From the NCBI RefSeq assembly GCF_006175985.1, contig NZ_SRSH01000001.1, positions 62,001-126,000 of the forward strand: a DNA stretch of 64,000 nt, in the 5' to 3' direction. Below, one piece after another: positions 8,828 to 17,642 of the stretch. The stretch's first letter is position 1, and each line of letters begins with the position of its first letter. The stretch is from Methylotetracoccus oryzae. GTDB lineage: Bacteria > Pseudomonadota > Gammaproteobacteria > Methylococcales > Methylococcaceae. A program made the translations under genes and the position numbers. Below the pieces are notes generated by a model. That model had not been told where the DNA came from and ran no database searches. It was given only the letters and a program-made list of their open reading frames with translations.

Positions 8828-10621
8828 ATGAACACCCCTATCCCAGGGAATGGCAATCCGAACGGGCGCGCATTTCCAGGCGACAACGGTCCAGCCAGGG
8901 CAGCCGCCGGACACCAGGCACCGACGGCAGAGACTCACCCGCGCACCGCAGCCCTACGTGTGGCGCCACTGATGTTCGCGGCGGGTTTGACCCTGGCCAC
9001 CGAGGTCCAGGCGGTTGGCGAGACCACCCGGGTCAGTGTCGATTCCACGGGTATCCAGGGCAAACTCTTATCGATCTTTTCGAGCCTCTCCGCGGACGGG
9101 CGTTTCGTGGCGTTTAACAGCGATGCCGGTAATCTCGTCCCGAACGATACCAACCGCAGCATCGATGTCTTTGTTCACGACCGGCTGACGCGACAGACCA
9201 CCCGCGTCAGCGTCGCCTCCACGGGAGAAGAAGGAAGGGTTAAAGGCAGCAGAAACTATTACTCCAGCACGGCATTTTCTGCCGACGGCCGCTTCGTGGC
9301 CTACGGGTCTTTGTTTACCAATCTCGTCCCTGGCGACACCAATGGCACGAGCGATGTTTTCGTACATGATCGGCTCACCGGCATCACGACGCGTGTCAGC
9401 GTCGATTCCCTGGGCGAACAGGGCAATAACTTCTCATCCGGCGTGAGCATCTCCGCGGATGGGCGTTTCGTGGCCTTTGCGTCTGAGGCCGACAATCTCG
9501 TTCCTGGCGATACCAACAACACATCCGATGTATTCGTGCATGATCGACTCACCGGCATAACGACGCGAGTCAGCATCACTTCTGCTGGCTTACAGGCACA
9601 ATCCGCTTCGGGAGGGCCTGCGCTTTCCGCCGACGGACGGTACGTCGGCTTTGTGTCCTACGGGGCCGACCTCGCACCTGGGGATGGCATTGGAAGGTCA
9701 TTCGTCTATGTTCACGATCGGCAGACACATGAGACCACGCGCATCACCCACTATTCCAAGACCGGCATGGCTGACTCCCAGTCCTTCGGTCCGAAGATAT
9801 CGGCTGACGGACGGTTTGTTGCCTTCTCTTCCGACTATCGCTTTTTTGTCCCTGACGACACCAATGAACAAATCGACGTCTTCGTCCATGACCGCAAGTC
9901 CGGCCAGACGAGCCGAGTCAGCGTCGCTTCCGACGGCAGTCAAGCGAACGCCACATCCGATGTTGGCGGCCTCTCGGCGGATGGGCGTTACATCGCGTTC
10001 CACTCTGCTGCGTCCAATCTCGCCCCCGGCGACATGGTTATTGGGGGCCCCGATATCTACGTGCACGACCGGTTGAACCACCAGACGACCCGCATCACCC
10101 GCGGTAGCTCACGCCTTGGGTACGGTGCGTTCTACCCGCATATTTCTGCTAATGGACGTTTCGTGGCCTTTGAGTCTAACGACAACACTGAGCTTCCGGG
10201 CGACAAAAACGGCCCCACTGCCGATATCTTGGTTCGCGACCGCCTGATCGATCGCTCGGCCACGGCCGACCTGGCTGTGACCCAAACCGTCAGCCCGTCG
10301 CCCTTCCCGGCGTCCAGCCCGATCACCTACACCGTCACCGTAACCAATCACGGCCCGGACGCCGCCAGCGACGTCACGCTGGTCGACGGACCGTTGAAGG
10401 CCTCAGCGGTACCCAGCCAGGGCACCTGCAGCGCCGGAGCCCCCAAGGTCTGTTACCTGGGAACGCTGGCGGCCGGTGCCGACGCGACCGTCACCCTGAC
10501 CTTGCGTCCCCGCTCGGCCGGCACGACTCGGGTGTGGAATTCCGCGCGGGTCGATGCCGCCCCGGTCGATCCGAACCCCGGCAACAACAAGACCGGCCTA
10601 CATGTTAGCGCCGCGCCCTAG
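8828..10621 (+). CDS. Secreted seven-repeat PD40 beta-propeller with DUF11 domain, copy 4
   Basis: A 597-residue paralog, the last of the array. The start is supported by GAGAGAATCCACC before ATG. About 45 polar residues precede the hydrophobic segment VAPLMFAAGLTLATEVQAV; the mature protein begins GETTRVS. Seven blades run from SADGRFVAFNSD to SANGRFVAFESN; blades 1-3 are close to the consensus (LVPGDTN, DVFVHDRLT, TTRVSV). The DUF11 domain from about residue 481 is nearly identical to that of copy 3 down to the C-terminal HVSAAP. The 145-base spacer before it is unlike the 83-base spacers of the first two junctions. Probably periplasmic or released; no activity motif identified. Confidence 0.85.
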   Translation: MNTPIPGNGNPNGRAFPGDNGPARAAAGHQAPTAETHPRTAALRVAPLMFAAGLTLATEVQAVGETTRVSVDSTGIQGKLLSIFSSLSADGRFVAFNSDAGNLVPNDTNRSIDVFVHDRLTRQTTRVSVASTGEEGRVKGSRNYYSSTAFSADGRFVAYGSLFTNLVPGDTNGTSDVFVHDRLTGITTRVSVDSLGEQGNNFSSGVSISADGRFVAFASEADNLVPGDTNNTSDVFVHDRLTGITTRVSITSAGLQAQSASGGPALSADGRYVGFVSYGADLAPGDGIGRSFVYVHDRQTHETTRITHYSKTGMADSQSFGPKISADGRFVAFSSDYRFFVPDDTNEQIDVFVHDRKSGQTSRVSVASDGSQANATSDVGGLSADGRYIAFHSAASNLAPGDMVIGGPDIYVHDRLNHQTTRITRGSSRLGYGAFYPHISANGRFVAFESNDNTELPGDKNGPTADILVRDRLIDRSATADLAVTQTVSPSPFPASSPITYTVTVTNHGPDAASDVTLVDGPLKASAVPSQGTCSAGAPKVCYLGTLAAGADATVTLTLRPRSAGTTRVWNSARVDAAPVDPNPGNNKTGLHVSAAP

Positions 10622-10640
10622 CCCCTCCAACAGTTCCGAT

Positions 10641-10670
10641 GCACCGCAGGTCTTGCACGACTCGCGGTGC
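10641..10670 (+). terminator. Hairpin after copy 4
   Basis: GCACCGC (10641-10647) pairs with GCGGTGC (10664-10670) across a 16-base loop, in the gap between convergent copy 4 and emrE. It is the counterpart of the hairpin at 8702-8731. There is no T run, so it may act as an mRNA 3' end structure rather than a classical terminator. Confidence 0.4.
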
Positions 10671-10686
10671 CTGCGGGGCGTAGCCC

Positions 10687-11022
10687 TCAGTGCCGCACGG
10701 CATTCGAGTAGAGGTTGATCACGATCACGCCGGCCACGATCAGCGCAACGCCGATCAGGGCGGGTGTATCCAGTGCCTGTTGGTATAACACCCAACCCAG
10801 CAGCGACACGAGGACGACGCCGACGCCGGACCAGATCGCATAGGCGATGCCGACGGGTATCGAGTCCAAGGTCAGCGACAGAAAAAAGAACGCGACCGCG
10901 TACCCCGCAAAAACGAGCAACGAGGGCCACAGCCGCGTGAAACCCTCCGCAGACTTCAACGCCGAGGTCGCCACGACCTCGGCGGCGATCGCAATCCCCA
11001 GATACACGTAATCCCAGCGCAT
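10687..11022 (-). CDS. emrE: Small multidrug resistance (SMR) efflux protein, EmrE type
   Basis: A 111-residue inner-membrane protein with four hydrophobic helices. The essential membrane Glu of the family is at residue 15 in YLGIAIAAEVVATSALK, and the signatures EGFTRLWPS and PVGIAYAIWSGVG match EmrE closely, more so than the SugE/Gdx branch. Known role of the family: proton-coupled export of hydrophobic cations as an antiparallel dimer. It stands alone, convergent with the propeller array. Length and all four helices are normal. Confidence 0.92.
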   Translation of the reverse strand: MRWDYVYLGIAIAAEVVATSALKSAEGFTRLWPSLLVFAGYAVAFFFLSLTLDSIPVGIAYAIWSGVGVVLVSLLGWVLYQQALDTPALIGVALIVAGVIVINLYSNAVRH

Positions 11023-11135
11023 GTTTCAAACCGGCAAGGTTTCCGACACGAAGCGGTAGACTATCACGCCCGGCCGATGGCAGCGCCGGGACTGGAAAAG
11101 CCCCTTAATCCCACCAAAGTTGTGAAATCGTCGTT

Positions 11136-11378
11136 ATGCAACCATCCGAAGTTCGCGACCTGATTCAGGTCGTCCTCCCCGAGGCGCACGTTGCCGTCGA
11201 GGGTGAAGGCTGCAGTTTCTCGGTCATCGTCGTCAGCGAGGCGTTCGAGGGCCTGTCGCTGGTCAAGCGGCAGCAGCAGGTTTTGAGCGCAGTCCAGGAT
11301 CCGCTGTCTACCGGCGCCCTGCACGCGATCACGATCAAGGCTCACACACCGGCGGAATGGCAGGCCCGGCAGGGATAG
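11136..11378 (+). CDS. ibaG: BolA family protein, IbaG/YrbA-like
   Basis: An 80-residue cytoplasmic protein with the BolA fold: an N-terminal helix (PSEVRDLIQVVLPEAHVAVEGE), a central VV-x-EAFEGLSLVKRQQ segment and the conserved His of ALHAITIKAHTPAEW. BolA-type proteins bind glutaredoxin/iron-sulfur clusters and nucleic acid; the short form without the long loop is closest to IbaG. It is isolated here rather than next to murA, its common neighbour in other gammaproteobacteria, so the paralog assignment is by sequence shape only. Confidence 0.85.
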   Translation: MQPSEVRDLIQVVLPEAHVAVEGEGCSFSVIVVSEAFEGLSLVKRQQQVLSAVQDPLSTGALHAITIKAHTPAEWQARQG

Positions 11379-11659
11379 CCGGCGACGGAGTTGACCGCGC
11401 CGACCTACCCGGCTTGACGCGAAACGCCGGATTGCCGAGTGACGCGCGGCGCAAGGCACTTGCACAATCGGCCTAGCCCCTGCATCCTTCGGCAGTCGCG
11501 GCCGGCCAGCGGTCTGGCACCTGATGCGTCAGGGCCGGAAGCCACCACTCGACGGGCGAGGCGAGTTCGCGGCCGCCCGGAATCCGCCTGGGAATCACCG
11601 CCGCGACGATGATCATGTTCAACCGTTGACCAGGAACGCTCTGGAAGGAGATGTCAGCC

Positions 11660-11893
11660 GTGTCCGAAAGCCCAGTGATGTCCGCCGTACACTTCACGAT
11701 CGATTGGATCCAGGCGCGTCTGCGCGAGCGCACCTCGTGGGATGGGTTCACCATCATCATCATATGCCTGATGGTGCTGGTCGCCTCCCCACTGGTCCGC
11801 TACGCCGCCTGGGGCGGCTTGCTCTACGGGGCCTGGACGCTGTGGCGCAAGGAGAAACGAACCCCGACCGCCGTAAAATCCGCCGTGAAATGA
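11660..11893 (+). CDS. Small single-pass membrane protein
   Basis: A hypothetical protein of about 77 residues. A GTG at 11660 is preferred as start because AAGGAG ends 9 bases upstream; the in-frame ATG at 11651 touches that ribosome site, and an ATG at 11678 is also possible. One strong hydrophobic stretch (GFTIIIICLMVLVASPLVRYAAW) is preceded by an amphipathic DWIQARLRER segment and followed by a basic tail. Its stop codon overlaps the next gene by 4 bases (ATGA), suggesting the membrane protein and the lipoprotein are made together. No family recognised. Confidence 0.6.
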   Translation: MSESPVMSAVHFTIDWIQARLRERTSWDGFTIIIICLMVLVASPLVRYAAWGGLLYGAWTLWRKEKRTPTAVKSAVK

Positions 11894-12435
11894 GCCTTCG
11901 CACCCCAGGCTGGACCGCCGGACCCGGCGCGGCCGTGCTGCTGTCGCTCGCCGCTGCGCTGTTCTCGGGCTGCGCCGGGGACGGCAAGACGCTGTCACAG
12001 GAACTGGACCCGGATGCGGACCAGCGGATCACCCGCCAGGACGAAGTCGCCGTGGAGGTCGTTGCGGTGGCCGGCCTGGACGTCGGTGCTCTTGATCTGC
12101 GACGGCTGGCCAAGACCCTCCGCGACCGGATCGACCGGCGGAAAGCCGCGATCCCGTCACCCCGCCCCGCTCGCCGCTTCGACCTGTCGCTGACGATCAC
12201 CCGCTATGACGGCGGCCAGGCCGCGGGAGCGCCGGGCGCGGGGCAGACCCATATCGATGGCTGGCGCCTGCTGACGAATCCCGACATCATCGCCCGCGCC
12301 CACCGTTACCGTGACCGGGTCGTCGACCGACAGACCTTTGACTGGGGACGTGCCTATGCCACACCGACACCGGTGGAAACGGTCGAGGGCGACTTCGCGG
12401 ACGCGGTGGCCTCGGATCTGTTCGACGCTCAATGA
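11890..12435 (+). CDS. Putative lipoprotein
   Basis: A 181-residue protein with a lipoprotein-type N-terminus: hydrophobic stretch AVLLSLAAALFSGC with the candidate lipid-modified Cys near residue 24. The ATG at 11890 overlaps the stop of the preceding small membrane protein; the open frame extends further upstream but only as a shadow of that gene. The mature part has an alternating strand pattern (VAVEVVAVAGLD, RRFDLSLTITRYDGG) and ends DAVASDLFDAQ, reminiscent of the DUF4410-type lipoproteins that scale a variable part against an ITRYD-like strand. That family link is tentative. Convergent with alr. Confidence 0.6.
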   Translation: MSLRTPGWTAGPGAAVLLSLAAALFSGCAGDGKTLSQELDPDADQRITRQDEVAVEVVAVAGLDVGALDLRRLAKTLRDRIDRRKAAIPSPRPARRFDLSLTITRYDGGQAAGAPGAGQTHIDGWRLLTNPDIIARAHRYRDRVVDRQTFDWGRAYATPTPVETVEGDFADAVASDLFDAQ

Positions 12436-12480
12436 CCGCTTGAGCCGGTCGCGGGGCGAACCCCTCGGGAAGCCTCGCGC

Positions 12481-13560
12481 TCAGCGCTGCTCTATCATCC
12501 GGACGCGCTGCGTGACGTTGCACAACAGCACGTAGGGGATCGTGTTTGCGTGGCGGGCGACTTCCTCGACCGGCAGCCCCTGCCCCCACAGCGTGACCGT
12601 ATCGCCGACGTGGGCCTGCGGGTGCTCGGTCAAGTCGACCGTGATCATGTCCATCGATACGCGCCCGATCAGCGGAGCGCTTTGCTCGTTGACCAGCACC
12701 GGCGTGCCCGAGGCGGCACTCCGCGGATAGCCGTCGCCATACCCGATCGACGCGATGCCCATGCGGGTCGGATGGGGACAGATCCAGTCGCCGCCGTAAC
12801 CGACCGGATCGCCGCGCCGCAAGTTCTTGATCGCGATCAGTCGCGTCTTCAAGGTCATAACCGGCCGGAAGCCGTCCTTGGCACCCGAGCGGAACGGGAA
12901 TGGGGAGACGCCGTACAGCGCGAGGCCCGGGCGCACCCATTCCGCGTGCGATGCCGGCCAGGCGAGCAGGCCTGCCGAATTGGCGGCGACCCGCTCGACG
13001 GGATCGGAGGCGACGCCGTTGAACACCGCCAGCTGCCGTTCGGTCGTCGTGTCGGTCACGACATCGGCGTTGGCCAGATGCGTCATGATCGGCAGGGGAT
13101 CCTTCAAGTGAACATTGCCCGACAGCCGCTGATAGCAGTCCCGGAACTCGGCCGGATCCAGCCCCAGCCGATGCATCCCGGTGTCGAGCTTGACCCAGGC
13201 GCCGAGCCGCGTGTCCCGCGGCGGGTGTTGCTCCAGGAGGTCGATCTGATGCACCGAGTGGATGACCGGCTCCAGGTCGAAGCGTGCGTGCAACTCCAGT
13301 TCTTCCGGGCAGATGAACCCCTGCAGCACCACGATCCGTTGCCGGATTCCGGCTTCCCGCAAGGCCACGCCTTCGTCGAGCCGCGCGACGGCGAAGGCAT
13401 CGGCAGTCGGCAGCGCCGAAGCAACACGCACCATGCCGTGGCCATAGGCATTGGCCTTGATGACCGCCATGACCTTGGCCCTGGGCGCGGCCTCGCGCAA
13501 CCGCGAAAGATTGTGCTCCAGAGCCCCGAGATCAAGCTCCGCGAATGCCGCCGGCGTCAT
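12481..13560 (-). CDS. alr: Alanine racemase
   Basis: A 359-residue pyridoxal-phosphate enzyme that interconverts L- and D-alanine for peptidoglycan. The cofactor lysine is in the N-terminal barrel motif [10 protein letters not shown] (Lys about residue 35); the catalytic Tyr side is represented by [11 protein letters not shown] in the C-terminal beta domain. Length is normal for the family. It begins 2 bases after the dnaB stop on the same strand, the dnaB-alr order common in gammaproteobacteria, and ends the minus-strand operon, convergent with the lipoprotein gene. Confidence 0.97.
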   Translation of the reverse strand: MTPAAFAELDLGALEHNLSRLREAAPRAKVMAVIKANAYGHGMVRVASALPTADAFAVARLDEGVALREAGIRQRIVVLQGFICPEELELHARFDLEPVIHSVHQIDLLEQHPPRDTRLGAWVKLDTGMHRLGLDPAEFRDCYQRLSGNVHLKDPLPIMTHLANADVVTDTTTERQLAVFNGVASDPVERVAANSAGLLAWPASHAEWVRPGLALYGVSPFPFRSGAKDGFRPVMTLKTRLIAIKNLRRGDPVGYGGDWICPHPTRMGIASIGYGDGYPRSAASGTPVLVNEQSAPLIGRVSMDMITVDLTEHPQAHVGDTVTLWGQGLPVEEVARHANTIPYVLLCNVTQRVRMIEQR

Positions 13561-13562
13561 GC

Positions 13563-14951
13563 TCAGAAGCCCTGGTCGGAATACGGGTCGGCGATGAAAT
13601 TCTCGAAGCGCGTGAACTGACCGAGAAACGTCAGCCGGGTCGTGCCTATCGGGCCGTTACGCTGCTTCGCGATGATGATTTCGGCCGTGCCCTTGTCGGC
13701 CGTATCGGGGTGATACACCTCGTCGCGATAAATGAAGACGATCAGGTCGGCGTCCTGCTCGATCGAGCCGGATTCACGCAGATCGGACATCACCGGCCGT
13801 TTGTTGGGGCGCTGCTCCAGATTGCGGTTGAGCTGCGACAGTGCGATGACCGGCACGTTCAGCTCCTTGGCCAGCGCCTTCAACGAGCGCGAGATATCGG
13901 AGATTTCGGCGGTACGGTTCTCGCCACTCCCGGGGGACTGCATCAGCTGCAGGTAGTCGAGCACGACCAGACCCAGCTGGCCGTGCTCGCGGTGCAACCG
14001 GCGGCAGCGCGCGCGAACTTCCGTGGGTGTCAGGGCCGGCGTATCGTCGATGAACATCGCCGTCTCCGCCAGGATGTTAATGGCCGACGTCATCCGCGGC
14101 CACTCGTCATCCTCCAGCTTACCGGTACGCACCCGGTGCTGGTCGATCCGGCCCAGCGAAGACATCATGCGCATCGCCAGTTGCTCGCCGGGCATTTCCA
14201 TGCTGAACACCGCGACCGGCACCTTCTCGCGTATGGCCACATGCTCGGCCAGATTCATCGCGAACGTGGTCTTGCCCATGGAAGGACGGCCGGCGACGAT
14301 GATCAGGTCGGAGGCCTGCATGCCCGAGGTCATCTCGTCGAAGTCGGTGAAGCCGCTGCTGACGCCGGTGATGTGCCCTTCCTGCTTGAACAAGGTGTCG
14401 ATGCGATCGATCGCTTTCGCCAACAGCCCCTTGATCGAGTTGAAACCGCCTGCGCCGCGCGAGCGCTGCTCGGCGATCTGAAACACGCGCTGCTCCGCCT
14501 CCTCCAGCAGGCGCTGGATCGGGCGTTCGCCGGGCTGGTAGGCCGAATCCGCGATTTCGGTACCGACGTGGATCAGCTGGCGCAGTACCGAGCGCTCGCG
14601 CACGATGTCCGCATAGGCCGCGATATTGGCGGCGCTGGGCGTCTCCTTGGCGAGCAGCGCCAGATACGCCAGCCCGCCGGCGGACTCGAGGTCGCCGACC
14701 TTTTCCATCCACTCGGACAGCGTGACCGCATCGAATGGAGTCTGCGTCTCCGCCAGCTTCCGGATCGCACGGAAGATGGTCCGGTGCTCCTTGGTGTAGA
14801 AGTCCTCTTCCCCGACCCGGTCCGCGACGGTGTCCCAGGTTTCGTTGTCCAGCATCAGACCGCCCAGCAGGGACTGCTCGGCCTGTACCGAGTTCGGCGG
14901 CACCCTGATGGCGGCGACCTTCCGGTCCTCCTCAAAGGCAATATCCGTCAT
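13563..14951 (-). CDS. dnaB: Replicative DNA helicase DnaB
   Basis: A 462-residue RecA-type hexameric helicase that unwinds DNA at the replication fork. The start at 14951 ([11 protein letters not shown]) is chosen because its ATG overlaps the hldE stop as ATGA; the open frame continues upstream only as antisense-like sequence. The N-terminal domain ([18 protein letters not shown]) precedes the helicase domain with Walker [13 protein letters not shown], Walker B-type VVLDYLQLM and the arginine-rich [14 protein letters not shown] region. No intein is present. Translationally coupled between hldE and alr; the usual upstream neighbour rplI is absent. Confidence 0.97.
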   Translation of the reverse strand: MTDIAFEEDRKVAAIRVPPNSVQAEQSLLGGLMLDNETWDTVADRVGEEDFYTKEHRTIFRAIRKLAETQTPFDAVTLSEWMEKVGDLESAGGLAYLALLAKETPSAANIAAYADIVRERSVLRQLIHVGTEIADSAYQPGERPIQRLLEEAEQRVFQIAEQRSRGAGGFNSIKGLLAKAIDRIDTLFKQEGHITGVSSGFTDFDEMTSGMQASDLIIVAGRPSMGKTTFAMNLAEHVAIREKVPVAVFSMEMPGEQLAMRMMSSLGRIDQHRVRTGKLEDDEWPRMTSAINILAETAMFIDDTPALTPTEVRARCRRLHREHGQLGLVVLDYLQLMQSPGSGENRTAEISDISRSLKALAKELNVPVIALSQLNRNLEQRPNKRPVMSDLRESGSIEQDADLIVFIYRDEVYHPDTADKGTAEIIIAKQRNGPIGTTRLTFLGQFTRFENFIADPYSDQGF

Positions 14952-16372
14952 GTTCCTTCCCGAATCGCCGCAATCAGACCGCTGGTCGAAAAGCCCTCGA
15001 CATAGTCCAGCAACTGCACCGTCCCGCCATGCGCGAGCACGCAATCGTGCCCGGCGACCGCGCCGACGTCCCGGTAATCGCCGCCCTTGACCAGAACGTC
15101 GGGCAGGATTCGGCAAATTGCCTCGCGCGGCGTGTCGTCGTCGAAGAAACTGACCCAGTCAACGCACTCCAGCGCGGCGAGCATGTCCATGCGGTGGTCA
15201 AGACCGTTGACCGGCCGCTCTTCGCCCTTGAGTCGCCGGACCGAGGCATCGCTGTTGACCAGTACGATCAGCCGATCGCCCAAGGCTCTGGCCTGGCGCA
15301 GATAGCTCACATGTCCCGGGTGAAGGATGTCGAAACAGCCGTTGGTAGCGACGATCCGCTCGCCACGCGCCTTGGCCGCGGCCACGAGTCGCAACAATTC
15401 GTCGAGGCCCACGACCCCGTGGTGCTCGGCCCGCGGACCCTCGATAGCCGTCCCCAGTTCGTCCACGCTGATCGTGGCCGTGCCGAGTTTGCCGACGACG
15501 ATACCGGCTGCGAGGTTGGCGAGGCGGGTCGCATCCGCCCAGGACTGGCCGGCCGCGCGGGCGGCCGCCAGCACCGACAGCACGGTATCCCCGGCTCCCG
15601 TCACATCGAAGACCTCTTTCGCGTGGGCCCGCAGATGCAGCGGCGGCCGGCCGCGCTCGAACAGCGTCATGCCGGCCTCGCCGCGAGTCACCAGCAATAC
15701 CTCCAGGTCGAGTTCCTGGAGCAGCGCTGCAGCCTTGGCGCAAAACCCGGCCTCATCGTCGGATCGACCGGCGACGGCTTCGAACTCGCTCAGATTGGGC
15801 GTTAGAGCGGTCGCGTGGCGGTAACGACTGAAATCGCTGCCCTTGGGATCGACCAGCACCGGCTTGCCGGCTGCCAGCGCCTGCGCAATCAGTGCTTCGA
15901 TCTGGCTCAAGGTGCCTTTCGCATAATCCGAGAGCACCACCGCGTCGGCGTCCGCCAGATCGGCGGCGAAGCGATCCAGCAGCCCGCTCGGTTCCTCCGG
16001 CATCAAGGGTTCCTCGAAGTCGAGCCGGATGAGCTGTTGATGCTGGCTGATGATGCGCAGCTTGGTGATCGTCGGATGGTGCGGCAGCTGCTCCAGCCGG
16101 CAGCGCACGCCGGATCGTTCGAGCAGGTCCGACAGCGCATCGCCGGCCTCGTCGCGGCCGCGATAACCCACCAGGGTCACGGAACAGCCCAGACGGGCCA
16201 GATTCAGCGCGACATTGCCGGCGCCCCCGGCACGCTCCTCGTACTGCTGTATTCGCACGATCGGAACGGGAGCTTCCGGCGAGATGCGCGTGGCAGGCCC
16301 GAACCAGTAACGGTCCAGCATCGTATCGCCGGCAACCAGCAGGCGAGCGGTGGAGAATTCGGGGAGATTCAT
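14948..16372 (-). CDS. hldE: Bifunctional heptose-7-phosphate kinase/heptose-1-phosphate adenylyltransferase
   Basis: A 474-residue fusion enzyme making ADP-heptose for the lipopolysaccharide inner core. The N-terminal ribokinase-type domain (VAGDTMLDRYWFG, GGAGNVALNLARLGC, and the DVTGAGDTVL catalytic motif) phosphorylates heptose-7-phosphate. The C-terminal nucleotidyltransferase domain has NGCFDILHPGHVSYL near residue 355 and adenylylates heptose-1-phosphate. The start at 16372 (MNLPEFSTARLLVAGD) is the family start; upstream codons are unlike the family. Its stop overlaps the dnaB start by 4 bases, an uncommon pairing of an LPS gene with a replication gene. Confidence 0.96.
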   Translation of the reverse strand: MNLPEFSTARLLVAGDTMLDRYWFGPATRISPEAPVPIVRIQQYEERAGGAGNVALNLARLGCSVTLVGYRGRDEAGDALSDLLERSGVRCRLEQLPHHPTITKLRIISQHQQLIRLDFEEPLMPEEPSGLLDRFAADLADADAVVLSDYAKGTLSQIEALIAQALAAGKPVLVDPKGSDFSRYRHATALTPNLSEFEAVAGRSDDEAGFCAKAAALLQELDLEVLLVTRGEAGMTLFERGRPPLHLRAHAKEVFDVTGAGDTVLSVLAAARAAGQSWADATRLANLAAGIVVGKLGTATISVDELGTAIEGPRAEHHGVVGLDELLRLVAAAKARGERIVATNGCFDILHPGHVSYLRQARALGDRLIVLVNSDASVRRLKGEERPVNGLDHRMDMLAALECVDWVSFFDDDTPREAICRILPDVLVKGGDYRDVGAVAGHDCVLAHGGTVQLLDYVEGFSTSGLIAAIREGT

Positions 16373-16498
16373 GAGGAAGGTGTCGAAAACGCGGCTAGCG
16401 TACCACAGCGGCAGCCGGATACGGGGCACGGCCGCACCGACCGCGCGCCGCCGGGTCCGCGAACCCGCGACGAGGGCATGGCTGGCCTGCGCAGCGGC

Positions 16499-17458
16499 TC
16501 AGCCCCCGCCCTGGAGTCGATCGAGCAGCCGGTCTACCGCACTCACCAGGGCATCCACCATCTCGTCACCGGCCGCCAGGTGCCCGGCATTCGGCAACAT
16601 CGTCAGTTCAGCGTCCGGCAGATGGCGCTGCAAGGTCAGTGCGGCCTCGGGCGGACAAACCAGGTCGCGGCGGCCATGGATGAGGATCGCCGGACGATGC
16701 CGAACCGCGGCGCAGGCATCCAGCACCTGACCCTCCGCGACGAAGTAACGTCGGCGGGCATAGTGCAACTCGATGCGCGCGCGGTGGACCGTGGTCAATG
16801 AGACATGTTCGACGCCCTCGGCGGCGGGCCGATACGCTTCGCCCAGCGCGACGCGACTGGACCAGGCGTCCCAGTCGCGCGCCATGCGCCGCTGCGCCAG
16901 TTCGTCAGGACCATGCAGCCGGGCTTCGATTGCGGCCAGCAGATCGCTGCCTCCTCCGGGCGAAAGGCCCGCCGCCAGTTGAGCCCAGGCCTCGGGGTAA
17001 ATGCGCGGCGCACCGTCGCGGATGAACCACTGCAGATCCTGCTCGCGTGCCAGGAAACTTCCGCGCAGGATCAATCCCGCGACCCGCTCCGGGTAACACT
17101 GACCATAGAGCAAGGCCAGCGCCGCTCCCCACGAGCCTCCGAACAAGATCCAACGGGGTATGTCGAGCGCGATACGTATCTGCTCGAGATCCTCGATCAA
17201 GGCCGAGGTGGTGTTGTGTTCCAGCCTGCCCGACGGCACGGAACGGCCGGCGCCGCGCTGGTCCACCAACACCGCGCGGCAGCGGGCGGGATCGAAAAAA
17301 CGCCGATGTTCCGCCCGACAGCCCGAACCCGGCCCGCCATGCAGGAACAGTACAGGGACGCCGTCGGGATGACCGCACTCCTCGAAATAGACCTGATGAC
17401 CCTCGCGCTCCAGGGTGTGGGTCGAATAAGGCTCCAGCGGTGGATGCAGAACACGCAT
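16499..17458 (-). CDS. pip: Proline iminopeptidase
   Basis: A 319-residue alpha/beta-hydrolase of the S33 peptidase family that removes N-terminal proline from peptides. It shows the oxyanion region LFLHGGPGSGC, the family signature DQRGAGRS, the nucleophile elbow GGSWGAALAL (Ser near residue 110), an Asp in IHGRRDLVCPP and the catalytic His in NAGHLA. No signal peptide, so cytoplasmic. It lies upstream of hldE on the same strand with a gap of about 125 bases, so it may be separately transcribed. Confidence 0.94.
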   Translation of the reverse strand: MRVLHPPLEPYSTHTLEREGHQVYFEECGHPDGVPVLFLHGGPGSGCRAEHRRFFDPARCRAVLVDQRGAGRSVPSGRLEHNTTSALIEDLEQIRIALDIPRWILFGGSWGAALALLYGQCYPERVAGLILRGSFLAREQDLQWFIRDGAPRIYPEAWAQLAAGLSPGGGSDLLAAIEARLHGPDELAQRRMARDWDAWSSRVALGEAYRPAAEGVEHVSLTTVHRARIELHYARRRYFVAEGQVLDACAAVRHRPAILIHGRRDLVCPPEAALTLQRHLPDAELTMLPNAGHLAAGDEMVDALVSAVDRLLDRLQGGG

Positions 17459-17590
17459 CGCGTGAGGAATCGGGGGTCCGAGGCCGTAATTGAAGCGAAG
17501 ACTTGGGAGCGGATACTAGCCGCTGTCCGCCCCCTGACACAATGGGGTAGGGCATGCATTCGCCTTGCGGATCGAGGAGCGGCAGCCCAC

Positions 17591-17621
17591 AAAAAAGGGG
17601 GATGTTGCCATCCCCCTTTTT
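17591..17621 (-). terminator. Strong rho-independent terminator
   Basis: GGGGGATG pairs with CATCCCCC around a TTGC loop, flanked by A runs on one side and T runs on the other, so it can act in both directions. It lies 20 bases after the outer-membrane protein gene on the minus strand and before pip. Confidence 0.85.
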
Positions 17622-17642
17622 GCGCTGCGATGTCGCCTGAGC

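Noticed and set aside
3261-10621. DNA tandem repeat or CRISPR-like array suggested by periodic similarity
   Set aside because: The periodicity is about 150 bases and lies at protein level (propeller blades); repeats are not identical and there are no spacers.
13545-15005. 486-residue plus-strand frame across dnaB
   Set aside because: It is antisense to the clearly recognised DnaB helicase, and its composition (Arg, Gly, His, Asp) is typical of a GC-rich shadow frame.
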